From contig JAUIRK010000058.1 in assembly GCA_030549495.1 (NCBI GenBank), positions 479,501-543,500 of the forward strand: 64,000 nt of DNA, given 5' to 3'. This stretch comes from Nectonema munidae. Lineage: Eukaryota; Nematomorpha; Nectonematoida; Nectonematidae. This document shows positions 1 to 11,200 of this stretch, one piece after another. The notes under the pieces were generated by a model that did no database searches, was not told the origin of the DNA, and worked only from the letters and a program-made list of their open reading frames with translations. A program made the translations under genes and the position numbers. Within the stretch, counting starts at the first letter, position 1, and each line of letters begins with the position of its first letter.

Positions 1-1700
1 ATTCCTAGGTAACTTTGCGTTACCTTTACAATTCCGGCAGGGAATTGAATCTACGTTTTTAATAAACGTAATATGTAAGAATGCACCAACTTTTCGCCAC
101 TAAGAAATTTTCCAGAAGTCTTGTTAATTAATATCCAAATAACTAACTAACAACTTAATTATGTCTTTTTAATGAATAAATTTTGAATACTTTTTTAAAT
201 ATTAAAACTTAAAGTTATATAGATTTTATTTTAATCAAAAAATGGCTCACAATTTATTTCTACGGCAAAAAGTCTTGTTGCTTCTTTTTCACCGATCAAA
301 TGTAAATGGCTTCTTAATCAAAGAGATTGTAACAAAAAATCATCAACTTCATTAAAGAGAATATTAATACTCAATAGTTTCACTTCTGAGTTTTATGGAC
401 ATCTTGGTTGAGAATTTTCTTCAAAAAACTATTTTATGAAATTTAAGTTAATCTTTAAAAATAAACTTATAACTTGCCTATAAACTTATCAAAAATAAAC
501 ATCTAAAAAAGTTTTCTTAATAAAATGGACGTTTGTAAAATAATCAAAACAAAAAATCATAAAAGGATGAAAATTTTGTTTTGTACCTGTAATCATAATT
601 TTCTTTCTTTTTATTATTTAAATATTTCATTTCCTTAGAAGTTTTGTTACAATTTGGTCATTTATCTAGCAAAATTTTAAAATTCGACTAGGTTAAATGA
701 ATATATATGTACTAAGTGTGTTTCAGATTCATTTAGAAAAAGTTCGATTTACACTAAATTTGACAGGATGCAAAATATTGCTATATAAAGATGATTTTTG
801 GACTTTTGTTAAAGTTCCACTTATCCGAATATGCGACTGCACTGAATTTATAATCTTATATATTTTCGCTTTAAATCAGCGAGTTATTAAAACAGAAAAC
901 GTGGACAAATACGTCTTTGAAAAGAGTCAAGAACAATATTTTTCATTCCTTTAAAATATAGTTGAATTAGAAATTAATCTCATTCGGAGTTATATTTTAT
1001 AAACTTATTACTAATTATGGCAAAACTGGGTTTTGATAACTCAAGGTATTGGGTCCTTCATCAAGCCTACTTTCCTCATAGTGCGATACAAGCGTCGCAA
1101 TTGTACCTTCTCGATGAACACCCCATGTTACCTTTACCTATTGGATTTATGAAGTTAAAGTTAAGTTCTTATAAAGTTTTATGGAAAAACAGAAACATTT
1201 GGCGATCCACCCTTAAACCTTTTAATAATTAATTTTAGGGCGTTGTGGTGATTATTTGTTTCGGTTGGATACCTGTGCAATCAAAATCTTTATCGACTCC
1301 TTGAAGTAATAAATATTGAAGAAGGTTAGTTTGTGCAAGTTCAAATTATTAGCTTACCTTTTCCATTTTTTGTAATTAATCTAGACTTTGTAAAAATTTA
1401 AGAAAATAACAAAAGAACAGCAAGTTTCAACCAGTTTTGGAATAGATTTCAGTATTGAAGAGTTTGCCAAACCAACTAAAAATATATTATTTCATTTTTT
1501 CTGAATAGAGATAGTTAAATTCTCGACTCAATTCTGGAACATAAATTGATTCATTTGATTGATGATGGAAATGATGCCGCCGAGTAAGGCGTTTTAGCTG
1601 GTAACCTACTCCAATGATATCCAGGACAATTGCATCATGTGTCCTGTCTTTCGCATTTTGGCACAACTGCGCTCTGAAAGGAAGCACATTTCTTGACAGT
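1..1700. other. AT-rich intergenic DNA with one SINE
   Basis: No gene could be supported here. The short open frame at 697-954 shows no recognisable domain and matches what AT-rich noncoding DNA gives by chance. The open frame at 1017-1232 runs through the SINE copy listed separately and is not a gene. Confidence 0.5.
1033..1140 (+). repeat. SINE family 1, 5'-truncated copy
   Basis: Matches the tRNA-derived SINE seen at 15.4, 18.1, 21.2 and 48.3-48.6 kb, here in the plus (tRNA-sense) orientation. The part corresponding to the end of the tRNA A-box arm and the body (GATAACTCAAGG, then a diverged B box, then the CTTCTCGATGAAC tail and TTACCTTTACC end) is present. The B box is eroded, so this is an old copy. 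Confidence 0.6.
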
Positions 1701-1714
1701 AAATGAACTGGCAG

Positions 1715-2063
1715 TCCGTTAAAGCAACAACAACTTAAGGAAATGAGAAAACTTTTTGACATTTTACGTTTTATCCAGATTCAGTCTTTACAAAATGAAG
1801 AAGTGGAAGAATTTAATTCGCAGGCAACAAAAGTGAGATTGGAAAGAGATAAAAAACTTTTCTCCTTTTAAATATTTCCTTCTCTCTCCTCTTGCAATAC
1901 AATTTTAGACATATAAATTGTAGAATACATTTTTTAGATCAACGTCTTTACGGATAAAGTTCAGAATGGAAAATATCATAGATATTCTACAGCAAGGAAA
2001 TTTATAAATGGACATAATGAAACAATGAATTTAATAAATTTAGTAGAACAATACATCACATAG
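1715..2063 (+). CDS. possible last two exons of an unidentified plus-strand gene
   Basis: The first piece is open from an acceptor-like CTGGCAG to 1832 (a shorter alternative begins after TTTTATCCAG at 1779). It encodes a Lys/Gln/Glu-rich, probably helical segment (LKQQQLKEMRKLFDIL...EEVEEFNSQATK) and ends at AAAA|GTGAGA. A 105-bp intron closes with TTTTTTAG. The second piece, 1938-2063, continues in the same phase (INVFTDKVQNGKYHRY...LVEQYIT) and stops at 2061. Evidence is splice-site quality, phase agreement and composition only; the product is not recognised and no upstream exons were joined. The antisense frame at 1487-1762 is open too, so chance cannot be excluded. Confidence 0.35.
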
Positions 2064-2332
2064 AAGAAACTATTTTATTTTATTACACCCAAAGCCACTA
2101 CAATAATTCATTTTAATAGTTGATTGGTTGTTTGATAAAGCAAAATTCTTTATTGTTTTCTTTTTCATAATTTTTAATTTTAGCTATCGTGTTTACCCTG
2201 ACTTTTAACGTATTTATTGTACGCATGCACCACGTCAAAGACGAAACATCAAGCTCGTGATTTCTTCATTTTAACTCCAAATCGTATCTTTTTTCTATGT
2301 CAAACAGATTGCTTTGTTTTGTCACATTAGCA

Positions 2333-2575
2333 TTACATAGCTAGACCCAATTCTACCAGGTATGTGGGAAAATGCGAACATGAAAGATTGAACAACGGAT
2401 CGGATCCCTTGAATAATACTAACTTTGACCTCAATCGCTCTGTTCTAGTGACTTTGGAAATCCCTGATTTAGAAATTCTTCCATAGCTGAACACAGATGG
2501 CCTGGATCTGGAATCGAACCCAGACCATCTGGATCGAGATCTCATGCTCCTACCCCTAGGCCATCGCTGAAATTA
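2333..2575 (-). repeat. tRNA-derived SINE, family 2
   Basis: On the minus strand the head reads as a tRNA with A box TGGCCTAGGGGTAGGAG and B box GGTTCGATTCC, about 40 bases apart (2494-2575). The remainder down to about 2333 is taken as SINE body. Related heads lie at 9.1, 19.4 and 39.8 kb. Confidence 0.65.
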
Positions 2576-4480
2576 TAATTTTTGTATTTTCATGTATGTA
2601 TTTTTTTTTAAATTTTGTGTATGAAAGTGAAGATAAACCATATAAAGTTTTAATTTGTCTTATTCGCTAAAATAAATATGCCTTTTCAGTAAAACTTTTA
2701 TAATGGACAGGCTTGGAACTGACATTATTATCTTTATTGAATGAATCACCAAAATTGAATTAATCCTAATAAATTGTACTTATTTTGGATATTTACGAAA
2801 TAAGGAAGAATTAATCCTCAGAAAGAAGTTTTACTGGACTCGATAAAAAAATTTTCTAACCACTATTATATAAATAAGTAAAATTTTTTTTCATGACCAC
2901 TTAAAAATTCTAATTTAGTTTTTGCACATTGAAAATCCCCGTCCTGCGCGCAGAGATTCCTGTTTTGCTTCATGCGTTCATATGTGACACGCTGTCTGCA
3001 AACAAATATCCAGTTTGTATAAAAAGAATTTTAGTTAAAAAAAGTTAAATCCATCAAGTTTCATTTTTTGGTGGAAAAGGGGTTAAAAATATGTTCAGTA
3101 TCATTTTCTTTAAATTTAATCCATAATAGACACTCTTTCGATTCTGAAATTAATTTGCCAAAATCGAAGAACTCTTTGGATAAAACCAATATTACCACAA
3201 AACGAAAATCATCGTTTTTTAAGATTTTCTAAAACTTTGAGCTGACATGCTTCGATTCAGTGAAATATCAAAACAAACAGATATTACATAAAGATATGTC
3301 CACTTTTTGGTCTCATATTCCAAATGAAAATGAGTGTGATATTAATCTATTTGTTTTTACTTTCTCTCTCTGAATAAACAATAATTTAGCGGCTGAATCC
3401 ACACTTTAACTCTTTCTCTTTTGTTTATAGTATGGTCGTATAAGGCCTGAGAGGCCATTACATAATTTACTTCACAAATTTTATAGATAAACCTTGAATT
3501 GAAAAGAAGACCTTGAAAATCTCAAATTATAAGTATAAAATAACTTTTTGAGGTAAACAAAAATATAGGTATGTTGAATATGTGACAAATTTTGTAATGA
3601 TTTTTAAACATACATGACCGTGTAGGAAGCCATCATAAAATATATTTTAATCTAATCATATTTATATGTTGTGCGTACTAAATTATCGGATTATTCTTTT
3701 TAACATCAAAAGAGAGCATTTCTTTGTTTTTACATTCTTTATCTTTGTGTATCGGCACGAGATAAAACAAAGATGGAAAAATGATATCATTCTAAAAAAT
3801 TTTCTGGAATGAAAAATAATCCTTTCATAACTCAGCCAAAATTGGACACTACCTACTCGTATATTGCTGACCATATGTTCATATAAAGTTAAGTACGCGA
3901 AGAATATTCAAGGAAAGCAAAGATATATCAAGATGAAAAGATAAAATAAAGGATTAGATGTGTGCGATATATTTATTGCTTTGACATATCTACCATATCA
4001 CAGATGTGGCTGGCATAAATATAACACGTTATATAATAAGTAAGTATTGGATATTTCTAATCTTATGTTATTGCTGAAAAAAATTTCCTCCTTTTTATGG
4101 AAAGCTTAATTTTGAAGAAAGTTCGAATAGACTCTTATACATATTCTTCGTCAACCGATTTAACTTCTTCAAGTTATAATGATATCCAATTGACATTGAA
4201 ATTAATGCACCTGACTCTACATTATATACTTTTGACCCCCAACAAGAAGTGGAAGGCCAAAAAATATAAATGTTAGAAATGTGTTGTTCTCGATGGTCCC
4301 AAAGATGCTGAAAACATATTACAAATCCTTTATCTATCTGGAAGTTGTTTTTACCTCAGGAGTTTATTCATCAAATTTTCGTTTTCACAAAAAAAAAACT
4401 TGGAAGAATACATGAAAAACACTGAAAATGTTTCAAGTGAAGTAGTCTTTTTACAATGGTTTTAACGGGGAAAAGATCCT
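2576..4480. other. AT-rich intergenic DNA
   Basis: No open frame with recognisable protein similarity and no terminal-repeat element with target duplication was found. The 63-codon frame at 3683-3874 has no domain signature. Confidence 0.4.
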
Positions 4481-4485
4481 TAGTT

Positions 4486-4870
4486 ATATTTCTGTCTTTT
4501 ATATGCTCGGAATTGAAGGGGATCAAACAATTCCATTTAACAACCTATGCAGCACTCAAAGAGTTCATTTTATGAAAGCGGTTATGGGTAAAAATAATCT
4601 CAAGCTTATAAACAGATTTTTGAGGTTTGATATTCCCCAAAGAAACCAAAATGTTGATAATCGCAGTTCACTCATTGAATGATCACTTTTATAATGTCCT
4701 CCATAAGTAATTTTATTTTGAATATATTTTTTTTTTGAAAAAATACTAAAAAATATTTGTCTTAGGTATTGGACACTGAAAGATTTTGTAACTGTTGATG
4801 AACAACTAGTTAAATTTAGAGGGGGCTGTTCAATAAAGATTTATGAACCTAGCAAGGCCGACAACTAAAG
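4486..4870 (+). mobile_element. decayed piggyBac transposase fragment
   Basis: Translation of 4486-4680 gives a piggyBac-like core segment (LGIEGDQTIPF... then INRFLRFDIPQRNQ), matching the family pattern of a substrate-binding region ending in RFLRFD. From 4763, YWTLKDFVTVDEQLVKFRGG plus YEPSKADN matches the stretch around the first catalytic Asp (VDEQLVPFRG...YIPSKP). The two parts are in different frames and the other catalytic Asp segments were not found, so this is a relic. Element ends were not identified. It is unlike the better-preserved piggyBac at 12.2-14.8 kb. Confidence 0.6.
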
Positions 4871-5279
4871 TAGTTCGTTCATCAACAGCATTTTTTGAAA
4901 AAATCAAGTGGAAGAAAAGTAATTCTTTCTCAATTGTGCTTTTTATTGGTTGAAAACTCAATGAAGATTTAACACAAGAATCCAAGTTCGCCTGGTTTTG
5001 AAATCATATGGAATTTGTAATGAAAGTAGCTATGTGGAGACACTGGATAAAAAAGAATTTTTCAAAGATGTTTCGCATGTAAAGAAAACTGTTGTGATGA
5101 ACATGAAGTTGTTTCAAAAATATGTGAAAATGACTTGATAAAATTTGTACTTTGTGATAGTATTCTTTTTTTGTCCAATTATTTAGAGGTGGTAAACTCA
5201 AAGTTGATGCCGATTGTTTAGAAAAAAGGTTAAGATTACATGTCATAATTAAGAGCACGATAATGAGTGTGACATACAT

Positions 5280-6090
5280 GTAGGTACGTTTACTATATTT
5301 TCAGCCCAACTCCTTTTTTGGAGTATTTTATATCGACAGGGCCCAATGCATTGCTTGTGTCGAACTATGAGGAAAGAAGGCTTGATGTTAAATTATATAC
5401 TACACTAAATTTTACATATTTTAATTCACCCACACATCAAATTGATATTTATTTGACCAGATTTTTTAAATATAGTTAAAACTTATATAGATTAAAAAAC
5501 TTCAACCAGATTTTTTTTATATTAGAATAAAAATGGATCCATTGGCAAAAATTCAACTTATATCTTGGGGCCTAATTTTAAATATCATTTCTAAATGTGG
5601 GAACATGACTAGTAGAGCACATAGAACAAGTGCCATTCCTCAAATGAGGTTAATTTGAGCGTCCTTAAAAGTTCTCATAGAACTTCAAACACCGAAAACT
5701 GAATCATACAGATGAGTAAAGGTATATGAAAGAATAAGACAAGCATTATTAATACAAAAAAATTGAGTCACTCTTCCCGCCCAGTCTTGGTACGGGGAAA
5801 CAGGCTATAGGGCGAGCCCAAACCATATGATTCTTATTGACTTTCATTTGTTTTATTATTACACGTTTTTTTTATAGATATAATGGAAGCATATTTATTT
5901 GATAAAGGAGATTTAATAAATAAAAATATGAAATAGTTGATAAAAGTATATTGCACAAGTATATTGTAATAAAGAAAAATAAAATTTGTGTTATATAAAT
6001 TGGGGAAACTCTAACATATGAATGAAACACAGCATCACACTTATCTTATAATAGACATGAGAAGAAGCTATACATACACATCATGGCGCT
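5280..6090. other. 3' flank of the FERM gene with a SINE fragment
   Basis: Around 5340-5390 the string TTGTGTCGAACTATGAGG followed by a GGCTTGATG-like stretch is a diverged piece of SINE family 1. On the minus strand an AATAAA at 5899-5894 lies about 190 bases past the FERM gene's stop codon and could be its polyadenylation signal. Nothing else was recognised. Confidence 0.35.
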
Positions 6091-6091
6091 T

Positions 6092-8202
6092 TTAACAAAT
6101 AGTGATGTCAGAGTAGCCATCTGCTTCCGTTGTCGTTTCATTGTTGTTCTGCTCTGCCGCTTTCTTGACACACGCCTTAACTTGGATGCCTATATCGTCG
6201 TTATCGTACAAGGAATTGTATCTGAAGAAAGCGTTATCGAAGTAGTTGTTCGCATCAACTTCATCGTCTATGAAGCTCAGGTGAGAAGCCATTGTTCTCA
6301 GTGAACCGGAAGAGTAAGACTTGAAGAAAGGAGAAGCTTTTTTAAGAGTGTGTGGTTGCTGTTGCTGCTTGTGCCCATTTTTCGAGCTTAGCAAAGACTT
6401 GGATGAAGGAACAATGCTGTCATCAACGCTTGAACAGCTAAGCAAGGAGGGAAGATCTTCTACTTTGATCAGGTTGCAATTGAGAAATTTCTCTTGAGCA
6501 CTTTTGTCTAAGAGAATCTTATTACTTAGTTGAGAATTTGATATAAAGTAGGCTTTATGATTGAGACTTGGTGTAGAGGAGATGGCGAGTGTATTGGCTA
6601 AGGCAATGGCTGCTTTTGAAATCGTTTGAGTGTTGGGAATATAGCGAACATGAAGAACATAGGGAATTTCATTAGCGACATCATAATCTTTGCTGAAGGC
6701 ATTGTGTGCACACGTTTTTGGAAAAGGTGTTGAAATTGATTCAGAGACTTTTTCATCATCGCTTTCACTCTTGGCTTCACAAGGCCGTTCCGCTTTCTTC
6801 ATGATACTTTTAAGGTGTTTAGGCTTTGGAAGAATGCTCGGTTTTTCTTTCATTTCAGAAAAGGTGTACTTGGGAAGTGTGGAACTAAGCATAAAGGAGT
6901 TGATGTGTGTGAAAGTGGAAATTTGTGTTGATGATTGTGAAGTGAGAGAATTTTGGAAAGAAGATTTTAAATTGCGTTTTATAGGATCTGTCACAACAAT
7001 TGCATTATTTAAGGAAGACGAAGTATCTGGAACATCAATACAATCAACATGCGACATCGTGAGATTGGTGCTCGGATTCACAAGTAAGAAGGGAAAGGCG
7101 CCGAGTTGTTTTGCAGACTCTCTGGCGATGTGGGGTGCGTCCACACCGATGCTGCTGACAACAATGTCTTCACAGTTTAAAGATTGTTCCGAGCTTGATC
7201 TTTCAATCACTTTCACAACCATCACGTTACTCGTCTTGATTTCTATTCGTTGATCCGTTAACAAACTTTTCTGGCGCGGAGAAGCAAAGGGCGGCATCCT
7301 GCACTGATTGACACCTAGGCTGAAGGATGTGGGTGTGGCTTTAAATGCAATGAAAGAGGGTTTAGGAGGGGTAGAGGTATTTGCACAATTTTCAAGGCGC
7401 TCAGCATTTATATCCAAAACTTCTAGGTAGTCTTCGTCTAAGAGATCATAGGCAGAGCTGCTATTATTATTATCTCTTGTTATTATGGCAGCTTCACTTT
7501 TATTCGGGATGAAAACATCATTATCGCTGCCATTTATTTTTTCGAGTTCTTGAAAGTCAAACTTAGGCGAAAATGAATCAATGTCATCATCATCTTGGCT
7601 ACACAAATCTGCCTTAGCATCACAATGCTTTGATGTATCTTCAACGCCTCCATTTTCCATCCTCGTTGAAAAAGATTGGCCATAGTTGTCGTGATAACTT
7701 TCGTTCGAATCGACCATATGTACGCCACCACTTGAAGAGTTTTTGATTTGGGGATTTTTTTTGAGTATTCCGGGCGGAGAAGAAAGAGACACCTTTTTCG
7801 AAGATGCTAATAAGGGAGAATCAGTTACGGCTAAGCTGTGGCGAATGGCATGACTTTTTTGAAACGTGTTGCTCGTTGGAAGACTTTTTATCCTAACATT
7901 TTTATAAGGAGTAGAAGGGGAGGGAACGTTTGAAGTGGAGTAATTGCGTGATGAATTCCGATATGCTTCCGCTTCACTTTTTTGAATTGAATTGGTGAAG
8001 AGGGCTCGTAAATAACTTCTATTTATCGCTTCTTCTTCCATAGAATTTTTAATGAGAGAATTTGTAAAGGAATCATCGTAGACGCCTAATGATTTGCGCT
8101 CTAATCTATCTTCCAGCTCTTTAAGTATGGAAATCTTTCTAGGAGGATTCATTAAATCTTCCTTTGACTCCGTAAGACTTTGTGTGCTCGGTAGAACATT
8201 TT
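6092..8202 (-). CDS. FERM gene exon 11 (long C-terminal tail, stop)
   Basis: One exon of 702 codons plus stop, opened by an excellent acceptor (ten T, then AG) at 8203-8212. It begins ENVLPSTQSLTESKED. No catalytic or binding domain was recognised. It is rich in Ser, Asn and Lys, with several I-L-K-x short motifs (SILKELEDRL, PGILKKN, SILPKPKHLKSIMKK), an acidic-rich stretch (DDDDIDSFSP) and a C-terminus ending SDITIC. The frame can be read upstream to an ATG at 8290, but those 29 residues are hydrophobic read-through of the polypyrimidine tract and intron. Other long open frames on either strand here are shadows of this one. Confidence 0.85.
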
Positions 8203-11200
8203 CTAAAAAAAAAACAAAAGTTATCATTGGTAAAATTAGAATAAGTCTTTCTAGGTTATTTGGCACATGGTCAAACTGCGATTGCGCCATTTTGATATCA
8301 GAAATCAGCTGATAACATCAACCGGTTGAGAATATAATTTTGAAAGGGATAGATCGAAAATTTAATTACATAAACTATAACAAGTATGCATAATTTAATA
8401 AAATTTTGGCTTTCTTCACATAATTTGAATACCTTGAACTTTTTATTAAGCCAAAGAATTAGGTTTTTTGGGCAAAATAAAGCTTGCATGTTGTTTTCGT
8501 TCGCTTTGATCGCACTCCTCAATGATCTGTTCCTAAGCATGCTCTTGAAAGTTTGTTGCTCTTTGATGCACAAGACAAGGATTTAGGAATTGCTTTTTTT
8601 ATAGAAAAAAGTAAGCCGTATAGATGAATATTTACGATATATGAATATATCGAGACACTTCATGATTTTCTAATATTCATGGATTCACTGAGCTTTCCAT
8701 TTGGGTATAGGTTGGACGCCCTTCTAAAATCGCATCTTCCTCAGTTTTATAGGTAGATTCAATAACTAGCAGCCTGACATGTTGTCTAGGTAATTTAATC
8801 GCACGACAGCTCTACGTTCGATTATACCACTAAAATTTTTTTCCTTTCTAGAAGAGATAAATCTTTGCATATACCTATTTATTGTCATAAAAAATGTTAA
8901 AATAAATTTAACACAAAATATATTCATTCTTACTTTTAAAAAATCTTTGATATTATCCCTAACCAATTTAAAATTTATAAAAATAAACACAAAAATCATT
9001 ATAATAATTTAATGTTTCCTCGGATATTTTAGTTGTCGGTATCGTATCCAATAGAATAATAATTTTTCATTGATAGACAGATGGTAAGGATGCCAACACA
9101 CATTCGATCGGAATCGGGAATCGAACACACAACAACTGGATCTAGACCCTACGTTTCCATCACTAGGCCAGCTGCCGACAATTTCGCTAACACAAACAAC
9201 TAATAACATTATCCATGGTTATTATGAGTGGCTTTTAGCGTTTCTATCTATCTAACTAAAAAATTAACTGTCTAAAACAGCGTTTCTCAACCGGTGTTCC
9301 GCGGAACAGTAGGGTTTCGCAAAAAATAGTGCGGTATTTTTTACGTCTAAGTTTTGAAAGTCTTTTAATCAGGTGAATCATAAAGAAGTAGTAAAAATCT
9401 TATCTAGAACTAAGAATAAATTTGATACAAGGGTTTTCTCAAACTAATTCTAATAATGTATATTTTTTCATCAGAATTTACGTTTTAATTATTACATGTG
9501 TTTAGAACGACAAAATTCAAGCAAATTTTTATTGCATTTTTTTCGTTAGTTTTATTAAGAATCCTCCTTCGTCCTTAATCTAATTCCTTTTCTTTTACTG
9601 TGATAAAAATATATAGAAATATTTTTGCGTAGGGTTCCTTGAAAGATTTAATATGTTCCTAGGGTTCCGCGAAGGTAAAAAGGTTGAGAAACGCTGGTCT
9701 ATAATAATTATTACAATTAGTGAATAGAAATAATTTTCAAGTAAAAAGGAAGCTAAACAGAAAAGGTTTGGGAAGCAGTGGTAAAGCAAAATCAAAATTG
9801 CTATCGGAAACATAAAAATCGAATGATACAAGAATGAAAAGTATGGTGAAGCGTATCATCACCTTCAGAATGGTTGAAGTAATGAGAGCCACTGACAGAG
9901 GAGCCCTTGCTCAAGTGTGCTGAATGAAAATTTTCTAAAGACTTTCTCCTTTGCATAGGACTATACATATCTTTGGTGGAAAGATGAGAACTGAAAGATC
10001 TAATTTAACACAATTTGTACGAATATAAATAAAACACATTCAAATTCGCGAAGAAGTTGTTAGCGTTACCTTGAAAATGGCATTCTGAAATCTGAATTTT
10101 CTCGAACATAATTTATTACTTCCTTCTGAGTTTTACCAGAATATCTAAAAAAAAAGGAAATGTTTTCAATAAGCCAATCTTTATTACAGCTGAGATGAAA
10201 ACTAGTTACGGCATAAAAAAGTCAGTTGTGTTTCAACAAATTTCTGCACAGTTAATCGATTGAACTGAGTAAAGTGAAGGTTAGCGGGTTCATGGAGGGA
10301 ATAAGCCAAATTTTAAAGCTACGAAAAAGTGAATTTTTTTCCTTTCGACATTTTCATTGAATAGAGAGAGAGAGAGCAAACTACAAAAGTTTAGAACGAT
10401 CCAAACGTTTAGGTCTGTGCAGTTGGCATTACATTCAAGAAATTTATAAGTAATTTGTATAAGAAATAAAAAACGAATGATTTTGTTCTTATATAGCAAT
10501 TTTTTTCCTTTTTTCCTAATACATATATCAATTGTCTTACTTCTCTTTAAGCGTATTCTACTTCTTTTAATTTCATATACTTTCTTGTATTTATATGAAA
10601 GCCCTGACATTCTTTGGAAGATACTTCACCCTATGGATCAATTTCTCACAGCAGTACTTTCGTTTGCAGCGGCAGATATAATGAAAAAATTGTTTCGTTA
10701 TACAATCAAATTAATTTAAATAAGCTTTCTTCTTCTTATATAGTTCCTTTTTCAATTTTTTATTGTAGATACAATATAATATTGAAATGATCAGCAACTG
10801 TGTTTCAAATGTAAAGTGTATTCTGCAAAAAAAAGTTGTCATCGACCCTGGCACTCCGAAAAACAAAGGAGTTTTAGGCCGTTTTTTTGAATACATGGAA
10901 GAAGGCAAATGATGCACGCTTACCTAAATGCAGAACCCGTAGGTATGATTTTGTGCTTTGCGCGAGGAGAATCTCTAAGATTTCTGACAGAACGAAAGAA
11001 GGTATAATTCTCGATAGAAATTTTCCAAAACTTCTTCGCTTGATTACGACTAGAAAATGTGAATTCTAAAGTATCATAATCTTTAATCTAGGAAAAGTAA
11101 AAAAATAAGTAAATGTTGTGTTATTGCGAAGAAAGCATGTACGGATTAACCAGTTCCCTAGAATTCTAGCTGAAAATGTGGAAAGGTAACCCCTAAACTT

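Noticed and set aside
1017-1232. 71-codon frame
   Set aside because: Reads through a SINE copy; no independent protein signal.
6690-7253. 187-codon plus-strand frame
   Set aside because: Antisense shadow of exon 11 of the FERM gene, with no domain of its own.
8203-8290. 29-residue hydrophobic N-terminus of the 732-codon frame, which looks like a signal or membrane segment
   Set aside because: It is translation of the polypyrimidine tract and intron before the exon-11 acceptor; the upstream exons join the tail in phase instead.
8765-8840. Possible tRNA-like head with a GTTCGATTA box
   Set aside because: The A box does not fit and no family member was found.
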